Source: Podospora comata (taxonomy: Eukaryota; Ascomycota; Sordariomycetes; Sordariales; Podosporaceae). Taken from it: DNA of 64,000 nt. The stretch spans positions 1,612,001-1,676,000 of the forward strand of contig CP071494.1 of the NCBI GenBank assembly GCA_017354895.1, written 5' to 3'. Positions 56,809 through 64,000 of the stretch are shown here, in pieces; position 1 is the stretch's first letter, and the number at the start of each line of letters is the position of its first letter. Below the pieces are notes generated by a model. The model searched no databases and had not been told where the DNA came from. It worked only from the letters and a program-made list of their open reading frames with translations. The translations under genes and the position numbers were made by a program.

Positions 56809-57693
56809 TCAGGTCGATATCAACTCCATATCGGCCACCACAGCTCTATGATCCGAGAGGTAGACCATGTCATCGAAGCGATTTGGCAGAATCCCAAAGT
56901 TGCGACTAGTAAACTGTTGCGATTCCCGAACAAAAAGAAAGTCAATCCTCTTGGGCGTCTCTTCTGCCTCTCCAAAAGAGGTGTAAGTGATATCCTGGTT
57001 GCCGTACCGATCATCTTGTTGCACAAGCTGAGAGATATCCGTCATGCCGGAATCAGGGGCGGCCAACACCTTGTAGGCTCCATCACTTGGTGTGCTGTTG
57101 AAATCGCCGCCGAGAAAAGCTGGTACTTGTGTCCCTCGACTGGCCGAGGCCGTCCATGTTCGAGATATCTCCAGTAGCAGCTTGGCGCTTTCTTCCCGAG
57201 CTACTTTTCCGCGATGGTCGAAATGAGTACTCATCACTACCACACGAGCTCCAGTATCCTTGTGCCGGAATAATCCCACGGTAACAACTCGTTCCAAGGC
57301 AGCATCCCAACCTTTGGACGGGAGATCAGGTGTCTTGGAAAGCCAATAAGTCTTTTGGCGTTCGCATTCCCAATGATCCACTCGGAAAAAGATGGGAGAG
57401 AATTCGCCAGCCTGTTTACCATCCTCCCGGCCTTGGCCGATATGACGCCAGGCATTCCCCAGCCTGTCCTGGATATCCGTGAGCTGAGAATAAAGAACTT
57501 CCTGGAGACATATGAAGGGCGAGTCTTGACCCGAGGTGATGAACTTCAACTGTGAGCAGAGTTTTGGACAGCGAATAGACCATGGCTCCTCACCCGGAAC
57601 GGGGGTCTTGGTGGCATATCGAACATTGAAAGTAATGAGACGAATCGGAAGGGGGCCGCGTGTGGCGATGCCGGTTGAATTGGTGGTGCCCAT
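56809..57693 (-). CDS. Endonuclease/exonuclease/phosphatase (EEP) fold protein
   Basis: A 294-codon frame from ATG 57693. The EEP/DNase I-like active-site set is complete: LITFNVRYATKT (Asn23), FICLQEVLYSQ (Glu65), VVVMSTHFDHRG (His157, Asp159), FLGGDFNSTPSD (Asp197, Asn199), KRIDFLFV (Asp252) and YLSDHRAVVADM (Asp281, His282). Such enzymes are Mg-dependent phosphodiesterases acting on nucleic acids, phosphoinositides, sphingomyelin or nucleotides. This compact single-domain form resembles the widespread fungal EEP proteins of unknown substrate. No signal peptide or membrane anchor is visible, so a cytosolic or nuclear site is likely. Upstream, an in-frame GTG pair exists, but ATG 57693 is chosen. 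An AG acceptor-like site (GCTCTAG) lies just before it, so a 5' exon beginning at ATG 57778 is a minor alternative. Confidence 0.9.
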   Translation of the reverse strand: MGTTNSTGIATRGPLPIRLITFNVRYATKTPVPGEEPWSIRCPKLCSQLKFITSGQDSPFICLQEVLYSQLTDIQDRLGNAWRHIGQGREDGKQAGEFSPIFFRVDHWECERQKTYWLSKTPDLPSKGWDAALERVVTVGLFRHKDTGARVVVMSTHFDHRGKVAREESAKLLLEISRTWTASASRGTQVPAFLGGDFNSTPSDGAYKVLAAPDSGMTDISQLVQQDDRYGNQDITYTSFGEAEETPKRIDFLFVRESQQFTSRNFGILPNRFDDMVYLSDHRAVVADMELIST

Positions 57694-59476
57694 CACCACT
57701 GCCTAGAGCAAATTCCTGGAACTGATGCAAGCGGTCTTGAATGAGTGAGTGGTTGCCTAGAAGGAACGGGCTCTTCACTGAAGAGGCGTAAAAGCGATAA
57801 TACGATAGTGAATAAAAGAGATGAATGAAGATTGAGTGAAATTGAAGCCGGATCGATAGCCGTCTGGAAGCTGAAGGCTACGTTGTCAGAGCGTGTTCAC
57901 AGTTGAACTTTGAGAAAGAAACGCGTCGTGGAAAAGAGACAAGGCCAACAGTGGCAGGCAGCTGTCGCGTCAAGCTTTGTACTACGTCATTCTAGATAAG
58001 CTCTTATTATGTAAGCAAGAACCCCGCAACCATCTGACCTCAAGTCCTCGACCGCCGATGACCTTTTTGGTCACCGGCCACCAAATTCAGAAACCACGGC
58101 ATTTATTTGCACAACCATTTTGAGCTGATTACGTGCTTCGATCGTGTAACTTTGAGTTCTACATCCCGTATTTCCAACAGACCGAGATCTCCAAGTGGAA
58201 AAGTGCGGGAAACTGCAGTGTAATGCAAAGTGCAGAAGTTTCTTGCAGCGTTCCTGCTTCGAGGCTGACCTTCCACGAGCTGTGACTCGTCAGCATTTGC
58301 CCGTCGTCTCGATCTTTTTTTCTTCGATCGATTCATGGGAAAAGAACCTTGATGATTTGCTCCGATCATCTGCCTCCCAAAGGGTCTTGGCAGAGATCCT
58401 GCAGGTACGTTCTGCCTCACCTTCATCGCCCCCCTCATCTTGTATGAGACGATCAGAAGCCTGTATATCCTCTTCCAAATACTCCATACTATCATCCTGA
58501 CGGGATTTAGAAAATCACCGGTGTACTCGGCATCTTCCTGATATCTCCGGGAGGGTGTGCTTGTTGGACAATCAGATATCGAATCCCACTACTAACCTGG
58601 TCGGTGTCTCAGCTCAGCCGGCTGAGTTGTATGTCACAAGCCAATCTATGACAACCTTCACGAAAGTAATTCCCCGCCTGCTCGTAATCTACTTTGGCAT
58701 TTCCAAGGCCCAAATCCCATACCTGCCGGTTTCGAGTCACCATTCACGCCATTCTCGAAATGTTCCAAGTTTAATCAACCCACATGGTGATCCCCGTGAT
58801 GGTCCGCATAGTCTTGGTGTCTCTGAACCTCTCACCAAAATCGGCAATCTTCTTCAGACTAGCCATGGTTAATTCACCCTAGGCCGCGAAAGGCGCAGCC
58901 ACACCTTAGAGCGAATGGGCGAATGACCCCACTCACACACGGCCATCGGCCAAGTTCGAAGTTGGTGTGTATGGCATCCTGTGGGTGGCCGTCAAGAAAA
59001 CAGACAGGTCACTTTTCACTCCACAAGGCAGCATCTAAGCGGTAATCATCACTAGGGAACTTTGACCGGTGACTCTGCGTATACCCGACCATCCATGGCT
59101 TTTTTTTGTTATTATGTCTCTCATGGAAGATGGTGGGCATGTAAGGAACACCGGCTGCGGTCATTTGGACTTTTGGGATAGTATATATCAACTGCGGCGT
59201 TGCCGCCTTTTGGGGACTCATCCACTCATCTTTCTCTTGTTTCGTTCACTCTCTGTTGATCGAGTTCCACGGCAGTTGGGGACAGACACACAGAACGTCT
59301 GTGTGCGGCCTCTCTCGTTTCGGGAAGTCTATTATTTGATAGGACATCGACTCGTGTCTTTCTAAGCCAGTCGACACACAAGGGCGGCTCGACGGCAAAA
59401 ACCAAGAATCTCATGCTTTGATCGGGTCAGACGAATACGCGGCCGGGGGTATATATCTACCCTCATTTGAGACACC
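57694..59476. other. Divergent intergenic region between EEP gene and unknown plus-strand gene
   Basis: 1.8 kb. Minus-strand short frames exist near 58870-58780 (MASLKKIADFGERFRDTKTM, then a stop) and 58497-58290 (MEYLEEDIQASDRLIQDEGG), which look protein-like but could not be joined convincingly. A TATATAT sequence lies at about 59450-59456, only 20-27 bp before the plus-strand ATG. Confidence 0.4.
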
Positions 59477-60301
59477 ATGTCTTCCTCCCGATACTCGACA
59501 ACAACCAGCTCAACCAACCCATCAAAATACTCCTATTCTCCAGCAGCACAGTCTAGCTATTCCTCTTCCCGCCCAGGTCAACGCCCCTCTCCATTCCAAC
59601 CACCCTCCCAACCAGCCCTCAAACCAACACACCTCTCCTCCCCCTTGCCAGACGACAACGACGACGACTTCTCCCTCACAATGCCAGGCATCGATCCCCT
59701 CTCCTTCTTCCTCACCCCCCCAACCCCCTCGGCCCCCTACCCACAGGACGACGACACGGCCATGCTCGACTTTGACTACTTTGACTACTCGGCCGGCATC
59801 GACGATTCTTCTTCGGCCGACGTCAGGAGCGTCAGCCCCTCCAGCCTAGCAGGCTTCTCCCGCCCTGGCGGCCCGCGCCCCCCTACTCCCCCTCGGGTCT
59901 CCTCCCCTGCTGTGAGCACCCCCGATTTGGAGTTTGACTACGGGAGCTTGGGAGCCAGTCCGGAAGGTGACACGCTCATGGAGGAATACTACCGCCATCG
60001 GATGGGCGGTTACGGGGGTGTTCCGCTTTTGTTGAAGGACTTTACCAATGCTGCTGGGGGGAACAAGAAGAGGGGGAAGTTTACCAAGGGGAGTGGGGGG
60101 GAGAGGCATGCGGGGCATCACCATGTCTGGAGGGAGCCGAGTCCGGATGTTTGGAGTATTGAGGAGGATCCGAGGGAGGAGGAAACGGGGGTGGTGGATG
60201 TTAAGAAGAAGGGAAAGGGGACTACTAGGGGGGATGGGAAGGGGAAGAGGGTGAAGAGGGTGAGGTTTGTTTTGCCTGGGGAGGAGGAGGGGGTTTACTG
60301 A
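59477..60301 (+). CDS. Ser/Pro-rich acidic protein with basic C terminus, unknown
   Basis: A 274-codon single exon starting MSSSRYSTTTSS. Residues 1-60 are Ser/Pro/Gln-rich. Residues 60-160 are acidic with LSFFLTPPTPSAPYPQDDD and MLDFDYFDYSAGIDD. A more conserved-looking stretch follows: DLEFDYGSLGASPEGDTLME, EYYRHRMGGYGGVPLLLKDF, then EPSPDVWSIEEDP. The end is Lys/Gly-rich and closes with GKRVKRVRFVLPGEEEGVY. KRVRF fits the RVxF docking motif for protein phosphatase 1, and the basic stretch could be nuclear targeting; both are inferences. Codon third positions shift from C-rich to G-rich along the gene, yet the frame remains open. A TATATAT element lies unusually close upstream. I do not recognise the family. 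Confidence 0.7.
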   Translation: MSSSRYSTTTSSTNPSKYSYSPAAQSSYSSSRPGQRPSPFQPPSQPALKPTHLSSPLPDDNDDDFSLTMPGIDPLSFFLTPPTPSAPYPQDDDTAMLDFDYFDYSAGIDDSSSADVRSVSPSSLAGFSRPGGPRPPTPPRVSSPAVSTPDLEFDYGSLGASPEGDTLMEEYYRHRMGGYGGVPLLLKDFTNAAGGNKKRGKFTKGSGGERHAGHHHVWREPSPDVWSIEEDPREEETGVVDVKKKGKGTTRGDGKGKRVKRVRFVLPGEEEGVY

Positions 60302-60359
60302 TTTTTTTTGAGTAAACATGTACACTGCATCTTTTGGTGGTTTGTTGTTGCATTTTGAG

Positions 60360-60406
60360 CTGCATTTTTCTTTCTTTTTTTTCTTTTTTTTTTTTTTTTT
60401 TTTTTG
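60360..60406 (+). repeat. Poly-T tract, interrupted by C
   Basis: Long T runs immediately 3' of the gene ending at 60301. Confidence 0.85.
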
Positions 60407-62723
60407 GAAATCTTTGGAATAGGATTACCCCCTTACTTAGAATATTGGGTTTGCATTAGGAGGATTTTCTTGAGTGCTTGTGTGGAGGTTATCTGTTGCA
60501 TTGTGTCCGGTTTTTGAACTTCCTTGGTTGTCTACTGCATCTCATCCGGTTTCATTTTTCTCCTGCTTTTTCCTAACCGCATGTTTGGTGTTGGCTGGCT
60601 CTTTGGCTCTTCGGGGTAAGGGATTCTCATCATCATCCCCGTTGTAATTGCATTGATCATCATCATAGGAGGATACATTCATACAGGTTGATACCAGGTT
60701 GGCATTTTCTGATCTCCATACCTCCCATGGTTTATTTCTTGGGGGTTCTTACATCTATCTACATGTTTGCAAGATACTTTTTGCTTCGCAGCACAAAATA
60801 CGAGATTCTGCAGTTTTTCCCCCTTAAGAACATGGATGTCTGTCGTATGAAATATATGTCTCAGCCCTCTAAGGGAATTATATGCCCGTGAAGAGGTCAC
60901 CGAGTGTTACCTTTGCACCTGGCTTTTTGTACAAAACCATCGAGATCCCCCCCCTATATCTTCCGAAAAGCCACCCGGAATGATGAGTTGTGCAGTGCTA
61001 CATGGGCTGAGAACAAGTGTGTGTAAGTGATACGGAGGTCCGGGATCAGATGTAATCTTGAATGTCGAGCTTGGATCTTGATTTTTATCAGAATTTCAGA
61101 TGAACGTGGTGGTGCTGTGTGTTTCCTTGGTTTTACGAGAGTAATTGTAACATATAACTCGGCCATGCTATGATTACGAAGACATCCTTTTTCTCTCCTG
61201 GTGGGGGTGGGTCTGTGTGGTGTCGTGTGGTCACCACCAACTTGTTTTGAGTGTGTACCAAGGTGAGATGGGACGGTTCACCGCGTGAAAGAGGCTTACG
61301 ACTTGCGATGACCTGTGACCTTTGAATGTGATACGGGATTGGAGTGGGTGTTAGTAAGGGGAGGTGAGAGGGGGAGGCTTATCGTTATCATCGGGATTTA
61401 TTGGTCGTCGGCAGTGGTTGCATTTATTTTTATCGCGGCAGGCCGGCGGCGGCATTTGGCTGATCCCGGCATCCAATGGTGAGTTTGCTGGCCCCACTGC
61501 CCGCTGTCCTTGTCCTTGGTTCCCTGTCTACGGGAACATCGCGCAAACATCGATGGGCCCGGGAACGGAGAGCATCGGCAAGGTCCACTCGAGGATGACT
61601 TGCAAAAGGGTTCATGGGTTGATGACGATGATGTCAGGGCCACGTTGAAAGGGTTAGACATGGGCGATGCGGGGGGGAGGGACAGTGAGATATCGGACTA
61701 TAGTCGGAGAGCCTATTACTGCTCTGTGATATGTGCCAACAAGACTGTGTGACACGGGGTCTGAGAGAAGATGAGATGGGATGGCATCGATAGCTATCAG
61801 ATGAAAGCGCCAATGCGCACTTGCCGAGGGAATATTCTTCAAGACATCGATGGTCTGCGAGTTTGCGCAGCTGACAGGTTGGACAGGAGCTCCGGGTCAT
61901 TTGACGCTGATTGGTGCATTGGATCCCGATTGAGGTGGGTGTGGGTGTCTGTCAGACCAAGGAAAGCTCTTCTGCAAGGGTGGAGCGATGGGGCGCTGAG
62001 AGGCTGCGATTTGTTTATGTCTGAGACGATTGTTTATCTCGATTGGCCCAGCTGACGGCGGCGCTGTGTCTTGCCTTGGAGGAGCTTGCTTTGGACCGCA
62101 GGCGGCGCGGCTTTCCTTTCCATGATCCATCGATTGAATCCTCATTCCTCTGCTGTTCTTCACGCTGTCGCTGTCACTGCTGCCCCACAGGTGCTTGCTT
62201 TCCACTACCGCAGTCGACGCTGTCTCGCAGCTAACCCCGCCGTCGCCGCTTCTCAGGGTCCCCCTAAACTGCAGCGGCCCGCCAGGCCAATCCATCCGTC
62301 CTTGCTGCTTTGCACAACGTCACTGCATCTCTCCTCCGGTCAGGAACTCCCGACGCTGCCGTTCCAGGCTCACGGCCGGCTTCACTTCTCGCCCTACTAG
62401 GTGCGCGAATTTGAATTTCTCTTCGAGTGGCAGATGGTCAGGATGAGCTCATCAAGGTGAAAAGCGGTAAAAACCACAGGTGGGTTGCCCTGGTTTTTGT
62501 TTGTTGACTTTCCACCAAAATCGTCAGGCCCAGCTTGGGACATGCATCACCCGATTGGATAGCTGCCAGCTCCGCTTCGATAGTTCAGTTACGAGTGGAT
62601 GCTTGTTTTGGCCCATCTTCCGATCAACAAAATTTATTTCTGAATCGGCTCATGTCATGGTCATTGGGGAAGACCTTGAGAGAATGCTGTCTCATCAGAG
62701 TCATAGCTGTTGTTGCTGCCATT

Positions 62724-62751
62724 GCTAACAAACACTCTTCCACCCCGACAG
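62724..62751 (+). promoter_or_regulatory. Intron branch site and 3' splice acceptor
   Basis: TGCTAAC, about 20 nt, then CCCCGACAG. This matches the best fungal branch site and acceptor seen in the NAD kinase gene of this window. The 10 nt between the AG and ATG 62762 are open in frame (SGI before the Met), so coding sequence may start further upstream. Confidence 0.55.
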
Positions 62752-62761
62752 AAGCGGAATC

Positions 62762-64000
62762 ATGACGCCGCCTGCCAAAGAAGAGGAAGAGGATCCCTCC
62801 AACACACCGATTGCTACAGCGGCGCGCCGCCATTCCACACCCGCCAAACCAACAACCACGGCAAAGACACCAAAGAGCGCACCCGCTACCTCGAACAATG
62901 CATCGACACAGAAGAAAAAGCCGGAGCCCTCGCTGCTCACGGACTTCTTCTTGGGCCGCCCCTCACCAGCCCGCCTCGCCGCAATGAAACAGCGCCGGAA
63001 GAGTATGGCAGCCGACACTGCGCATGTACGGGAAGAGTTGCGTCAGGAGATGCGGGCCGCTGCTGTCCGGAGACTTCAACAACCCAACGGCGTAACAGAC
63101 AGAGTGAAGGCCTGGCAGAAGAAAAACGCGGCCGCTATGAAGGAAGCAGGTGGACCGCCACGAGCCGAGAGCGTTGCGAGCGAACCGACCGAATTTGCTG
63201 CCAACCTCCCCCCTGAGAGCGTGACCGAAGAGGACCGAGAACGGATCAAGTGGCGGAAAAAGGCCAAGAAAAAGAAACCAAAAGACGACAAGATTGAGGT
63301 GATCGAAGACGACGACGACGACGACGATGATGATGGCGATGGCGAGGAGACAGAAAAGGAGCAGCAGCCATCCGGGACCAAGGCTGGTCCATCGGCATTC
63401 AAACCGATCCCGGCCAAGGACGCGCCCAAAAAGCGGATTATTAGTGACGACCACTGGATGAAGCGTAGGCAGGGCAGGAGTCCGCCACGGACAGGTGCTC
63501 CGAGGACCAAAGCCGAAGGGAGCCCCACGCCAATTCCAAAGGATTTCCTCCAAAAGACAGCAAAGAACCCAACAATTCAAAGCAAAATAAAGGACTGGGC
63601 GGCGAGGGTAGAGCCACCAGATCCCGGACAGGCTCCACCGCCAATTCCTCGAGTGAAGCACTACCGCCATAAATCCGGGGCGACTATAGCAGTAGAAGAA
63701 GATATTGCCAGCATGGCCGCTTCAGAGCCATCATTCCGACCCAAATCCATGTCCTCATTCGACGACGGTATTCGAGTCAAGCCTTTGAACATAAAAAAGC
63801 AAACCAACGAAACCGACGACGGGATTCGTGTCTATCCACTTCGGAAAAAAAGGGACTCTGCCGATGAAGCGTCTCAACCGAAAAAGAAGGAGCCCGACGA
63901 TGACGGGATACGTGTACGCCCAACAAAAAGCGACAATGAGGAGGGTGTGCGGGTGAAGCCAGCTGAAACCAAAAGCGAGTCATCTGCGCGTAGTAAAAAG
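62762..64000 (+). CDS. Charged protein with DDGIRVxP repeats, 3' truncated, unknown
   Basis: From ATG 62762 the frame is open for exactly 413 codons to the window edge. It begins MTPPAKEEEEDPSNTP, followed by Ala/Thr/Lys-rich sequence and KPEPSLLTDFFLGRPSPARL. AAMKQRRKSMAADTAHVREE and LRQEMRAAAVRRLQQPNGVT look helical. A basic/acidic alternation follows: KWRKKAKKKKPKDDK, an Asp run (about residues 183-192), then DAPKKRIISDDHWMKRRQGR, SPTPIPKDFLQKTAKNP and IQSKIKDWAARVEPPDPG. The last 80 residues repeat DDGIRVKP, DDGIRVYP, DDDGIRVRP and EEGVRVKP (starting near 63761, 63815, 63896 and 63938). Nuclear location is likely from the Lys-rich blocks. I cannot name the family. An upstream coding exon is possible. 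Confidence 0.75.
   Translation, partial: MTPPAKEEEEDPSNTPIATAARRHSTPAKPTTTAKTPKSAPATSNNASTQKKKPEPSLLTDFFLGRPSPARLAAMKQRRKSMAADTAHVREELRQEMRAAAVRRLQQPNGVTDRVKAWQKKNAAAMKEAGGPPRAESVASEPTEFAANLPPESVTEEDRERIKWRKKAKKKKPKDDKIEVIEDDDDDDDDDGDGEETEKEQQPSGTKAGPSAFKPIPAKDAPKKRIISDDHWMKRRQGRSPPRTGAPRTKAEGSPTPIPKDFLQKTAKNPTIQSKIKDWAARVEPPDPGQAPPPIPRVKHYRHKSGATIAVEEDIASMAASEPSFRPKSMSSFDDGIRVKPLNIKKQTNETDDGIRVYPLRKKRDSADEASQPKKKEPDDDGIRVRPTKSDNEEGVRVKPAETKSESSARSKK

Larger units (their letters stand above)
60302..62761. other. Intergenic 2.5 kb upstream of the right-edge gene
   Basis: Begins with poly-T tracts (about 60360-60406) in the 3' flank of the previous gene. No gene seen. Near the right end, TGCTAAC at about 62724 followed by CCCCGACAG ending at 62751 forms a convincing intron 3' end, so a leader intron or upstream coding exon of the next gene lies within this region. 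Confidence 0.5.

Noticed and set aside
59418-59849. 143-codon plus ORF beginning before 59477
   Set aside because: Thr/Pro low-complexity translation; the overlapping frame from 59477 runs further and has a structured C-terminal half.

Overview
This window looks like nuclear DNA of a filamentous ascomycete, most likely a sordariomycete in or near the Sordariales. The evidence is short introns (mostly 55-140 nt) with GT..AG ends and branch sites such as TGCTAAC, Ser/Pro/Gln-rich regulatory proteins, a fungal Zn2Cys6 factor, a eukaryotic initiator tRNA-Met gene, and pyrimidine- and TAGGTAGG-rich intergenic DNA. The genus is inferred. No transposase, reverse transcriptase, CRISPR array, rRNA gene or intact mobile element was seen.

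Layout. 1-4081: the 5' end of a LAS1-like rRNA-processing gene (minus), saccharopine reductase LYS9 (minus, three exons, CPC1/GCN4-type site upstream) and a Pro/Ser/Gln-rich unknown protein (minus). 4082-11682: 7.6 kb with no gene I can support. 11683-21421: a PfkB/ketohexokinase-like sugar kinase (minus) diverges from an NAD kinase (plus), followed on plus by a proteasome assembly chaperone 4 homologue and the transportin KAP104. 22.2-26.2 kb: a decayed segment with an unknown broken ORF, a D-amino-acid-oxidase-family pseudogene, a degenerate tandem repeat and an initiator tRNA gene. 27683-29648: a six-exon Zn2Cys6 transcription factor (minus) whose frame stays open beyond its UAG stop. 29649-42025: 12.4 kb without a recognisable gene. 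42026-53159: four minus-strand genes: a THO1-like SAP protein, an SSH4/EAR1-like SPRY membrane adaptor with PPxY motifs, a one-span membrane protein and a Pro-rich unknown protein. 56809-64000: an endonuclease/exonuclease/phosphatase-fold protein (minus), an unknown acidic/basic protein (plus), and an open-ended plus-strand gene with DDGIRVxP repeats running off the right edge.

The genes do not form a pathway cluster. They are mostly housekeeping (lysine synthesis, NADP supply, nuclear import, proteasome assembly, ribosome maturation, mRNP assembly, membrane-protein sorting) interleaved with regulatory or unknown proteins. NAD kinase makes NADP, from which the NADPH used by LYS9 is derived, but the two are not adjacent.

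The best lead is the transcription factor. After its UAG the same frame continues for 105 protein-like codons to a second UAG, then 132 more codons containing repeated RHSF-like peptides. This could be stop-codon readthrough, an unrecognised splice event, a recent nonsense mutation or an assembly error.
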